Shown piece by piece: positions 20,000 through 30,800 of a stretch of DNA of 64,000 bases. Source of the stretch: Tillus elongatus (Eukaryota; Arthropoda; Insecta; Coleoptera; Cleridae); contig OZ023266.1 of NCBI GenBank assembly GCA_964006375.1, forward strand, positions 156,247,792-156,311,791, read 5' to 3'. The first letter of the stretch is position 1. Each line of letters opens with the position of its first letter. The notes below the pieces were generated by a model, which worked only from the letters and a program-made list of their open reading frames with translations, had not been told where the DNA came from and searched no databases. A program made the position numbers and the translations under genes.

Positions 20000-20800
20000 G
20001 TCTCACCGTATTCCGGCCAAAGGGATCCCTCTCATACAGTTGTCTGTTAGCATCCTGATGATATGGCGAAGTGCAGTACGACTCGTACCAAAAAGCTAAA
20101 CAGTCTTGTTTCTATCTGACCCCTCCACAAAGTCCTTCACTTGACTACAGCCACGGACTGACCTCCAGTGCTTTTCCAACGCCTCCTCAGTCCATCTATC
20201 TAGAACTTCAGAGACCACCTTCCTACTTATTACTATAGCACGCTCCGGGCCACAGAAAGGCCGCCGGAAACCAAGCCTTAAGGTCGTTTGCCACCTCATT
20301 CCCTGCCCCAGTACCATGTCTCGGAATTCACATAAGTTGTACCTTCTTTGTCCTGGCCAACTGCCCAAGATCGTCAGTGTACTCCTGGCCAGCATTGGTC
20401 TCGGCACGCAGACCGCTCGGAGAGTTGCCTGATTGGGCAAATGAATACACTTTCCTCAGAGCTCATCCTGTCGATTAGCTACAGACAGAAGCGTACTTCT
20501 TCGTTTTAAATGCTGTGGTATATGCGTCGAGAACATAACTCTCGCGTACCCCCAGGCCATCGATGTATATTCCCACCACAGAGGAGTGCTGCTCCAGCCA
20601 TGATCCATCAGTAAAATAGACCAGCTTAGCCGGCTGGAAAGGAACCTCATTATCCCTCCATTGATACTTGCTGGGGATTTTGAGGGTATATGTCCCAGTT
20701 AGCCTAATATAATCTAAAAAATTACACCAACTGGACAACTTCTGCATGTCCTGTGATTGTTTCCTCACCACCACCAGTTACCAGAGTCTCACATTCTAAG
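20000..20800 (-). pseudogene. LINE RNase H / C-terminal relic
   Basis: Minus-strand frames 20475-20774 and 20096-20440 belong together. The first has VYFTDGSWLEQHSSVVGIYI, an RNase H-like start of the type in I-group LINEs. The second has a C-terminal WTEEALEKHWRSVRGCSQVK, the common W-x-x-x-x-G-x-x-Q-x-K tail after RNase H in those elements. Frameshifts separate the frames. RT and endonuclease are not seen. Confidence 0.65.
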
Positions 20801-21265
20801 ATGCGACGCCATAGCCTCCCTTCTGATACAGGTGGGGAGCGGCAGCTGTGCTGAGGTTAAGTTAGCTTATATCTCTTTTCACCAAAAACATGATTTATTC
20901 AATAAACAATAGCCTCTTTCGCTATTAAAATTAAAATGTTTAAGGTATTAGTTTCACACATCCCATATTCGCTTTATGCAGAAAATTAAGCAGAAGTACC
21001 CGATATATATAACTGAAAATGGCTATTTTCCGAGATATACCCCTTTTGGTGCATCAGCCATATGTCTTGGGGCTACAAACAGAAAAATTACCAATTTTCC
21101 GTTTATATGGCTATTTTGAGTTTATGAACAAAATTATGGAGTAGAGTATTAATTGATAAATCCTATTTGGGTCTTTACTATAATTTTTGACTTTGTATAT
21201 TAGTTTTAAGTTTACAATTAATTTATTTTATTTTATGTAGTCAACCATCTCATTTATTTGGTTTT
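20801..21265. other. No feature seen
   Basis: AT-rich, no coding signal, no similarity to other parts of the window that I noticed. Confidence 0.35.
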
Positions 21266-21480
21266 TATAACAGACTTCAAAAAAAGGAGGAGGTTCTCAA
21301 TTCGACTGTATTTTTTTTGTGTGTCACCTCAGAACTTTTTTCTAGGTGAACGGATTGTGATGATTCTTTTTTTATTTGAAAGCTGGTGCTTCTCATGTGG
21401 TCCCATAAAAATTTGATCAAGATCTAACCAGTAGTTTTTGAGTTATCCCTAATGAAGTCGGTTTTCTATTTTTTTCAAGT
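21266..21480. repeat. Interspersed repeat with AAAAAAGGAGGAGGTTCTCA
   Basis: The stretch from the ACTTCAAAAAAAGGAGGAGG word at about 21275 through TGGTCCCATAAAAATTTGAT and GAGTTATCCCTAATGAAGTC resembles a non-coding repeat that I recall as common in arthropod genomes. No coding content; class unknown. Confidence 0.45.
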
Positions 21481-21792
21481 TTTTACTTGTATATAGTGCA
21501 AGTAAAATAAAACCCGAAAAACTTATTTAGCCTTATACAGTGCAGTGTGTCCGAAATCGGTAATAACAGATTGCTAACTCAAAAGCTATAAGAGCTGGAG
21601 AAACAGCTAAATTATATTAAGTTCTTTTAACGTTTTTTTTTTTACGTGAGTGTTTGATATCATGTTAGAAGAAAAATTCAGTACTTGAAAAAAACGAATG
21701 TAGCGACCATAACAAACAAAAGTTGTGGATGGTTTTAGAAAACCCAAACGATGTAATTGAAATATTATTGAATAAAATAGATAATAAGCTAT

Positions 21793-22148
21793 TGGGCGAG
21801 TTGAATAAAAAGCCTTTTTTTTTCCAAACAAATACTTTATTCCTTGTCCCGATGCGTTTCGACCTTTTCAACTGGTCATCCTCAGGGGAATTTGTCCATT
21901 CTTAAACAGGACTAAAAAACTATACAGTTGAATGCCCAAAGAAAACGCTTCATCTGTTGCTGTAGGATGGATTCATCGGCGTTAGAGGTGTTACTTAAGA
22001 CGAGAAGGAGCAACTTTTATTGAAAATAAGAACGAATATTTTGTTTTAACTTGTAAAATTAAGTTTAAAAGGACGTCTCCAGTGACGACGGACACTGTTA
22101 AAACAAAATATTCGCTCTTATTTTCAATAAAAGTTGCTCCTTCTCGTA

Positions 22149-22196
<48 letters not shown>

Positions 22197-22466
22197 TATT
22201 AACGAGATTCCCACTGTCCCTACCCACTATCTAGCGAAACCACTGCCAAGGGAACGGGCGGAAAACTTCTGACTCCGATGGATGCATCCTACAGCAACAG
22301 ATGAAGCGTTTTCCTTGGGCATTCAACTGTATAGTTTTTTTAGTCCTGTTTAAGAATGGACAAATTCCCCTGGGAATGACCAGTCAAAAAGGTCGAAACA
22401 CGTCGGGACAAGGAATAAAGTATTTGTTTGGAAAGAAAAAGCCGTTTTATTCAACTCACTCAAAGA
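21793..22466. repeat. 670-bp foldback with hammerhead-like core
   Basis: The left arm (21795-22050) and right arm (22097-22460) are inverted relatives. AATAAAAAGCCTTTTTTTTTCC is mirrored by GGAAAGAAAAAGCCGTTTTATT, and the inner 50 bp (22002-22050 against 22097-22148) is nearly perfect. Each arm carries the GACCAGT-x-AAAAGGTCGAAAC word. It may be two copies of one ~330-bp unit, tail to tail. Confidence 0.78.
21846..21890 (-). ncRNA. Hammerhead-like motif in the foldback arm
   Basis: On the minus strand: CCC, core CTGAGGA (21879-21885), one extra T, stem II GACC-(9 nt)-GGTC, GAAA (21857-21860), a short stem III around CGCAT, then GGGA which pairs with TCCC to give a 4-bp stem I. All three helices can be drawn. 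The extra base before stem II is the same departure as in the motif at 7844. The right-arm copy (about 22362-22405, plus strand) is degraded at the CTGA box. Confidence 0.45.
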
Positions 22467-23015
22467 TGTCAACCCCAAACATTTTGAAGTTTAGGAACAA
22501 TATTAGATAATAAGTACCTTTGAAAATGTGTTTTCAGACTTGAATAATATGGTCAGATAAAACAGCAATATCCGATGTAAGAATATGCAGTATTTCAGTT
22601 TTTTTCAATATATCTGAAAAATGAACAAAAAAAACTATAACTGGTCCACGAGCAGCAATAATTTATCAACATAATTTCGTAAAACTTGCCTTGTTTAGCT
22701 GGTCTGAGAAATACTACTGTCAGCACCAATTTTGTACACACTGTACACTGTAAACAGTCATCTATTGTGTATATTTTAAGCTTTTTTTTTAAACAACCGC
22801 TTACATTATCTATTTGTTACTTATACTGCTGTGATAGGCATAGAAGTCATATCTACATTTTTTCATATTTTCACCTTATGGTGTAGACTGTTATGTATTT
22901 TACCAATAATACAAAGATTTAATGACTGAATAACAGCATAATACATTATTTCAAACAACTGCCTCACGACCTGTCATGCTGTGCACGTCACATGTTAATT
23001 TTATATTTCAACAAC
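22467..23015. other. No feature seen
   Basis: AT-rich, no coding signal, no recognised repeat. Confidence 0.35.
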
Positions 23016-23545
23016 ACATCACGAGGGCTTACAGCCTAAATACTATCGTACCGTGGGTGTCGACAAGGAGAAAAGAGGCAACTTGTTAATTCTGGACTTG
23101 GAGGTTCGGAGGAGAAGGAAAAACATGTGCCGGCAAAGAATTCCACAACTTGGAAGTCCTGGGGACAAAAGAGCGGGCATAACAAGATGTTCTATGTCTG
23201 GTGACCTGGACAGTAAAAGGGTGCATTCACTCTGTTCCCCTGGTAGATCTGTTGGGGGCAGCAGGTGGAGGAACTATGGAAGAAAGCTGTTCCTCTGAGC
23301 AGTGCCCGTGCAGATATCTATAAAAGAGACCAACGCCACGTTGGTCTGCAAGGGATGGCAGCCTTAGGGTGAGGGTAGAGACGTATAGCTCTCTTCTGAA
23401 TGGAGTCCAGGATAGCGAGTGTAGAAGCGGCAGCAGCAACCCAGATGTGGGAGCAGTATTCGAGGTTTCGCCTGATTTGTGAAGTATATAAGGTATAGAG
23501 ATTAGCTGGTGAAAAGTATTTGCGAGCCTGGAAGAGAAAACCTAA
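23015..23545 (-). pseudogene. 3' fragment of a LINE (same family as 62168-63320)
   Basis: The minus strand encodes the C-terminal tail with LFYRYLHGHCSEEQLSSIVP and then an STRGTE motif. The DNA from 23028 to 23540 is clearly similar to 62179-62720, including the 3' UTR word ACGAGGGCTTACAGCC. Only the last part of the element is present, with frameshifts and internal deletions. Confidence 0.75.
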
Positions 23546-25110
23546 TTTCTAGGTTCTCATGCATCACACATGACTGTCAAGTTAACTTGAAAATCCTAAA
23601 AGCCACTAGAGTATTGCCAACGTAAAAGTATTCATTACATTTCTCCCCTTGTTTAATTATCTTAGGTATAAAACATAACAAAAAATAAAAGGATAACAAT
23701 TAAAACTCAAATTAAAGATAAAGCCTTTGAATTATTCTTATACTGTTGCCTGAACGAGACACTTATGGACCTTTTGGTTGTACCAAAGGCATATTAATAG
23801 AACAGGCACTCAAACTTATACTAAGCTTGACAACTTCAGGATTACTTGGCACATTTTCATGGAAGTCATTATTCGGAATAACGTCTGGCTCTCCCACACT
23901 AGTTGCACTATTTATTTTAGGGCTTTTTTTTCTCCCTCAGGGCTCGTCCGCGGCTTTGCCGCCCCGATAGCACTGCAGCCCTTGGCCTATTGTGTATTAC
24001 CCTCCACCTTAAGCTCGATCTCAACGACAGAAGTGATTTGAAAAATCATCCGCTGCCGGTGAGTCTCGAACCGTCATCCCCCGAGTCCGAATTGGGAAGT
24101 TTTACTCGACTTTCCAACATGGCCGCGGAAGCGCCTATTTTAGGACTTGCACTTGGATTGAGATTATTTGGTAAGACAATCTGATCACTAGGGATACTAT
24201 TTTCACAGAATGTCTCATCATTATAGCGAATTTGCAAATCTAAGGGGACACTTGCCTCAAGCAAATTATGATTTATATAGTGTGCATGTACAAACTGTAT
24301 GTCAGTACCAAACAAGTACCAAAACTTGGAATTTTTATTATTTTTCCTTTCTCTCACAATTTTATTTGTTTGTTTTTAACAAACACTAAACCACATAATA
24401 GCAATGTGTCACCGATGGATCTATAATTAAGTTAAGATGATTAATTTAAATTTGTCAGTGGAGTTTTACAATTTTACAAGTCGGCATTAACAGTGCTCTG
24501 GACATATCTGAAAAGAAGAATTTACCAAAAAAGGGGACATCTGCGAAAGAATGAAAGTATGATTCAAGTCCACTTCAAAGAAAACATATAAAATTGAATG
24601 TGAAGGTTGAAAAACATAATGAAATGGTACAAGAGTAAAAAAAAAAACCGCTTTATAAGAAACATTTTGAGACATCTGAAGAAACTGAATTAAACTTCTT
24701 GAACCCAAAGTTGACCAAAACAAATCCCAAAAGATATCACCGCAGAAAGAAGATATCTTGTATTAGCAAAGTTATTCAGTCACTTGCCAATAAATAGGCA
24801 AACATTTTGGAAGAATATTCCTCTTACAACCGAAAATAGATGCATAGATGACGGCGCTGTGCAATGATAAGAGGTTGAACCAATGAATGCTTTTATTTCA
24901 AGCTATAATAATAATAATGTTATGTTTCAGTATTTTTTTATAATAGAGTTTCTTGGATTTTCTGTAGGTACGTTTTTTGTTACCTTTTGTGCAAACCCTA
25001 TTATTTGTTAAAGGAAAGTGTCGTATCTCTCTATTTTCCAACTTCTACTTACATGAATTTATATTGACATATCTGATTAGAATCTGCTTCGTAACTTGTA
25101 ACAATATGTT
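23546..25110. other. Unassigned region
   Basis: No recognisable protein. A 103-codon minus frame at 24046-24357 and a loose minus-strand reading near 23750-23930 look like low-complexity retroelement linker sequence, but no domain motif is visible, so I leave it unassigned. Confidence 0.35.
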
Positions 25111-25114
25111 AGAC

Positions 25115-26390
25115 TGATTTCTTCTTCTTTGGGTGACATCTCCACTAATGAAGGTTAGCGACTACAACAGCAAACTCCTCTCTATCCTCCGCCGCTCTCA
25201 TCAAGTCCTCAAAGCCCAGACCTGTCCAATATCTTATGTTTCTCAACCATGACAGTTTCTTTCTGCCTACACTTCTTTTCCCCTCTAGTTTACCTTTAAT
25301 TATGAGCTGGGGGATATATTTGGGATTGCGCAATAAGTGGCCCAGATATGCTGTCTTCCACCGCTTGATAACCTGGAGAAGCTCTCTGTCTCTGTTCACT
25401 CTGCGTAAGGCCTCTTCATTTCGCACACTTGCTGTCCATGGTATTTTTAGTATGTGCCGATAGACCCACATCTCGAAAGCTTCCAGTTTATTCATGCTCA
25501 TTATTTTTAAGGTTCATGTCTCTACTCCATACAGAAGGACTGACCATATGTAGCATTTTGTTAACCTTAACCTTAGGTTTATGTCGAGATGCAAATCGCA
25601 AAGAAGGCTTCGTATTTTTGTAAAGTTGCTTTTGGCTTGTGCAATTCTGGAATTTATTTCTTTTTGTGGGTTTAATTAGCTGTCTATCCAGCATCCCAAG
25701 TATTTATAATGGTTGACCTGTTGTAATATGTTATTATTTATAATGAAGAGTACAGGTACATTCTGTCTCCTCTGCATTACCATTATTTTCGTTTTGCTCT
25801 CGTTGATCCGCATTCCAAATTCCGAACATGTCTCATTTAGCCGATCTAGGATATTTTGTAAGCCAGTATCCGTATCTGCCATTAATACGGTGTCGTCGGC
25901 GTATCTAATAGTGTTTATCCGAACGCCATTCACTTTTATACCATCATTAACTTTCTCAAGAGCCTTTTTGAACAGAAGCTCGGAATACAGATTAAACAAC
26001 ATGGGTGACAATACGCATCCCTGTCTTACTCCTTTCCCAATATTTATGCTGTTAGAAGTTTCGCCCTCTATTCGAATTTTGACCACTTGGTACTGGTATA
26101 AGTTTTTGATTAATGTTAAGCTCTTGCCATCTAGACCTATATTTCGTAGGGCGTCTATCAATTTCGGATGCTTCACTCGGTCGAAGGCCTTCTCAAAGTC
26201 GACAAAACAGAAAAAGATGTCCCTATGTTGCTCGTAACACTTCTGGCACAACATTTGTAGGCTAAACAGCGCTTCTCTTGTCCCCATACCACTCCTAAAA
26301 CCGAACTGATCATGTCCGATCTCTGCTTCGCATCTTCTAAATAACCTGTTGTGTAATATTTTTAATAGTATCTTATAGGGCATGACTCAT
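25115..26390 (-). pseudogene. LINE reverse transcriptase, 5'-truncated and frameshifted
   Basis: The frame at 25676-26383 carries RT motifs FGFRSGMGTREALFSLQ, CFVDFEKAFDRVKH, GVRQGCVLSPMLFNLYSE, the active site IRYADDTVLMA, and KTKIMVM, ending after NHYKYLGCW. The C-terminal half resumes in another frame at 25145-25501 with KLEAFEMWVYRHILKIPW and LGHLLRN, the usual tail of these endonuclease/RT LINEs. The 3' end has an AAGAAGAAGAAAT stretch (about 25117 on the minus strand). The upstream endonuclease is missing. Clade uncertain (RTE-like by tail and motifs). Confidence 0.82.
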
Positions 26391-26814
26391 AAGACTTATC
26401 AGCCTAAAGTCCTCGCATCTGTGGGAGTGTGGTTGTTTTGGCAAGGGTATGAAGATCGACTCCATCCATTCGTCTTGTATTCTTCCTGTCTCGTAAATTT
26501 TATTAAAATAAAGGCTGATTTACCGAATAACAAATTTCATTTCGATGGCATAACAAATCTTACAAAATGTTAAATATCTCAGGTCAATAATTTTGTCAGT
26601 TACGACTTTATGTTTAACATGGCAGTATATTTCCTTTAAAATTTGTAATTATTTAACAAAGATCTGACATTCCAGTTAAATGTAGGTATTCAATTACCGA
26701 CTGCTAAAATGTAATGTCTTTATATGTCATTTTGTTAATAAAATTTTTATATTTTTTAAAGACTTTTGTTACCCTATAAAATTTCCTTGACAATGCCCGG
26801 AATAGTTGAGTCAA
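26391..26814. other. No feature seen
   Basis: AT-rich spacer with no coding signal. Confidence 0.35.
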
Positions 26815-27196
26815 CATCTGCTTGCTTCATACCTGCACGGTAGGGAGCAGTGTGTTTCGACAATAAATTGAGCAACAGGAAGGATGGTGCTAAGTGGGTG
26901 GGGAGCATTTAAGAGAGGAGTTCCACAGGGTTCAATATTGGGGCCACTATTGTTCCTCATTTATGTGTATGAAGTGCCTGGCTTGATCGCTCATCGGAGT
27001 GTTCAGTTTGCTGATGGCACATCAGTGGTTGTGAGAAGCAGTTCTAACAGATCTGGATATCGAAGTTACTCTGAACACATTCAAGGAGTGGTGCACGACT
27101 AACCAGCTTAAAATAAACATTGGTAAGACTGCGCTTATACAATTTAACAAAGTGCGGTGTACTAGTCTCATGTTTGAAAACCAATCAATCACAATG
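26815..27196 (+). pseudogene. LINE RT fragment, left half (split by BEL copy 1)
   Basis: Plus-strand RT motifs GVPQGSILGPLLFLIYVYEV and the active-site region FADGTSVVVRS (FADD changed to FADG), then a frameshift and NQSIT. The reading continues on the other side of the BEL element at 33662 with MSKVTFLGVTLE, so the retrotransposon landed inside this LINE. Confidence 0.78.
27192..27196. repeat. Target-site duplication of BEL copy 1 (left)
   Basis: CAATG at 27192-27196 is repeated at 33662-33666, directly outside the LTRs. Confidence 0.9.
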
Positions 27197-27619
27197 TGTT
27201 CATGCTCGTTGTTCTGTCACTTTTAAATTCAAATGTCGCGCGCTACACTGACATAGAGTAAGTGTTACTAATGGTTTCCGCCAGAAGACCAGAGAGGGGG
27301 AAGAAGAATGAGAGAAGGGAGAGAAGCTTGCATCCCTCTGCCACTTGTTTTTGAGTCCTTGAAGAGGCAAGAGGTCTCGAGAAAGCGAATTGCTTTCAAC
27401 CCCTTGAAGAGACACGAGGTCTCTAAATATCCATTTTGTTTGTAAGTCCTTTGGGAGACACGAGGTCCCTAGAGGTGTTGTGTGTGAATACAGAAAAACG
27501 AAGCTTATGTTCCTGCATTATTGGAGAATAAAGGTAGGTAACTTTGCTTATTGTCAGTGCCCTATTTGTTCTGTTTTTTTTTGTTATTCATTATAAAATA
27601 AATACACGTGGTAGTTACA
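27197..27619 (+). repeat. BEL copy 1, 5' LTR
   Basis: 423 bp, bounded by TGTTCATG and TTACA. It contains three loose internal repeats of the GAGACACGAGGTCTCT type between about 27350 and 27470. A 71-codon frame on its minus strand recurs in all four LTRs and is only LTR sequence. Confidence 0.93.
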
Positions 27620-27621
27620 TT

Positions 27622-27637
27622 TGGTCCTTCGAGCCGG
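27622..27637 (+). promoter_or_regulatory. BEL copy 1 primer-binding site (tRNA-Tyr)
   Basis: TGGTCCTTCGAGCCGG, two bases after the 5' LTR, is the exact complement of the 3' end of animal tRNA-Tyr (CCGGCTCGAAGGA plus CCA). Confidence 0.8.
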
Positions 27638-27871
27638 ATTTTTATAGTTGTTTTGTTTTGTTATTAGTTGATACAGTCCATTTTTTGAAGTAATTTTACT
27701 TGTTTCCTTTAGTCTAGTAAATTTGTAATTGTTTATTGCCGTGTTGAGTCATTTAATTTCAAGGTGACGTTATTGCTTGTATATAACTAGGTACATACTC
27801 GAATTGCATATTGTTGAAATCACGTTTGCATATTGTTTAAATCGCGTTTAGGAATTTTTTTGCGTTGAACA

Positions 27872-30800
27872 ATGGAGTTGATTCAGCTAAAAAATAAGCG
27901 CGAAAGCGTTTATAGACGAGTAGAAGCCATATTGCACGTGGCTCAACAGGTCAAAATAGACGCAGTAGTGGATTTAGATAGGTTGAATGGATTTGAGGTT
28001 CGTTTTGAGGCGTTGAATGAGTTGGTCAATCTATTTGATTCATTGCATTTGGACATCGTGTCGGTAGTTGATCGATCAGAGTTGGAGAGCGAGCATGAAA
28101 TGCAGAACAAATTCGATGAACTGCAATACTCTATAAAAACTATCTATCGAGAACTGAGAGGTTATGCAAATAAAGCCGCTGAGAATCAAGCTCGATCCGT
28201 TTTTCACGGTAGTTCGAAATCGAGTCGAGCATCGAGTAAGTCGCGGTGTTCTGTCAAATCATCGAACGCTCGATCTCTCAGTGAAAAGGAAGTAACGAAC
28301 GCAAACGCGATTATGTCAACTTCAAATTTAAACAGACATTTGAGGTTACCGAAAATCGAAATGCCAAAATTCGATGGAAATTGGAAAAACTGGCCAACCT
28401 TTTATGATCTGTTTAAAACAATGATTCATGAGAACGAATCATTGTCAGATATTGAAAAGTTCCAATATTTGAGTGCTTCGTTAGTGAAGGATGCAGCTGG
28501 CCTAATCAAGAATTTACCGCTAACGGGAAGCAATTATGGGATTGCATTCAAGTCTCTGGTCTCAAGGTATCACAATACCCGGGTTTTGTTGACCAATTAT
28601 TGGCAGGGTATTGTACAGGCCCCCAAAGCAAATAGTGAATCTGCTTCTTCCCTACGAACGTTGTTGTCTGTATTCAGTGAAAATTTGGAAGCGTTGAAGC
28701 AGTTTGAACATGACATGTGGGATTTCACTAAATTCAACATGTTGCTGCAAAAGGTGGATATGAGTCTTAAGCAAAAATTTGAGCTTGAGTTTTGCGAATC
28801 GGACATTCCCAGTTTTAGTAGTTTATGTAGATTCTTGGAAAAGCAGTGTAAAGCAATGGAGACAACTGCCTTAACTTCCAATTATGTGACTAATAGAAGG
28901 CAGCATGTTTCAGCAACCACTGCTAGGCCCGCTTCGTCCTTTGTTACCAGCACAAAGCTTGTATGTGCTTATTGTAAGGAGGAGCACCCCATGCTCAAGT
29001 GTGATGGATTTCTATCTTTATCCTCTCATAAACGGTATACGTTCGCAAAAAAGAATAATCTTTGTTTTAACTGTTTATCAAACTCGCATGCCAGCAGGGA
29101 GTGCAAGTCATCAAGTTGTCGTGTATGTAATAAACACCATCATACATTATTGCACTTCCCAAAAGCACCGGCATCGGGAGATGAGAGTGACTCAAACAAG
29201 CCACCTGTGGAAGAGCCACAAGGTGCAGAGCAATTGCGTGTGTTGGCAAGTGTGGTAAAAAGGGAACAGTCCGTGTTACTGGCAACTATAATGCTATTAG
29301 TACGAGATAAAAATGGAAAGGTTAGGAGATGTCGAGCTCTCCTGGATTGTGCGAGTGAGGCTAATTTCATTTCGCAGCAGTGTGTTGAAAAATTGGGGCT
29401 CAACACCTCATCTCGTTCAGTGATGGTTCAAGGCTTGAACCAAATGAGCTCGCTTGCTAGCCAAGGCACTCTCAAATGTCGAGTAGAGTCCATTTATGAG
29501 CCAACAAAGTTAGAGTTGGACATGATTGTGATTCCGAACATTTGTTCCAAGATCCCTTCTGCTAAAATTGAGCAGTGCCACTGGCAACATATTCAGAACT
29601 TAGAGTTGGCAGATTCAGAGTTTGGTATACCAGGGGACATTGAAATTTTGTTGGGTACTGACGTTTATGCTCATGTGGTTAGACCTGGAATAAAGAGAGG
29701 GCCTCGAGGTGCACCAGTGGCCATCAATACTGTTTTTGGTTGGGTGCTTATGGGCAGTGTAGAACAGTCAAAGTCTCATTCTGTTGTGAATAGTTTATGC
29801 ACGTTGGTCGACTTGGATCATACCTTGAAACAGTTTTGGAGCTTGGAACAGGTACCACAAGGTTTAGTTATGTCTCCGGAAGATAAAAAATGTGAGGAAA
29901 TCTTCAAGAAGACTCAGCACCGAAATAGTGCTGGGAGATATATTTTAAATATGCCCTTTCGTGAGGGTACTCCGTGTTTGGGAGAATCTTTCAGTGTTGC
30001 ATTGAGGCGGTTTTACTCCCTGGAAGCACGTCTTAGTAGGGATCCAGCGTTGCACAAGTCCTATTCGGAGTTTATCAGGGATTATTATGAGTCTGGCCAT
30101 ATGTCTCTGGTATCAGATGTAGCTGTGGAACCATCTGATGCATACTATATTCCCCATCATTGTGTGTTGCGTCCTCACAGCCTTTCGACCAAACTGCGGG
30201 TGGTATTTGATGCTAGTTCCAAAAGTACGAATGGTGTATCTCTGAACGATACGTTGTTAGTGGGAGCGAAGTTGCAGACAGATATTGCCACTGTGTTGTT
30301 GAAATTTCGCTCAAACAAAATTGCATTTACTGCTGACATTCGGCAAATGTATCGACAAATTTTGGTTGTAGATAATCATAGGGATTATCAAAGAATTCTC
30401 TGGAGGTTCTCAAAGGGGGAACCTGTACAGAAATATCGCCTTAATACTGTCACATATGGGGTCTCCTCAAGCCCACACATGGCAATCCGAACAATGATGC
30501 AGCTTTGTGATGATGAGGAATCATCTTTTCCATTGGCAGCAAAGCTAGTTCGGTCCGATCTCTATGTGGATGATGTAGTCAGTGGAGTCGACTCATTGTC
30601 AGAGGCTTTTGAGTTGCAACGGCAATTGATTGGGTTGTTTGCTAAGGGGGGTTTTGAATTGAAGAAGTGGGCCAGCAATAATTCGAAACTGTTGTCCACA
30701 GTATCAGCTGATAGTCAGCAACCTCGATCGTTAGATTTAAATGATCCATCAGTGTTGAAAATTTTAGGATTGCAGTGGTGTCCCATAGGTGATACATTCT

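Noticed and set aside
27350..27475. CRISPR-like or satellite array of GAGACACGAGGTCTCT words
   Set aside because: Three imperfect repeats inside an LTR, unequal spacing, present in all four LTRs.
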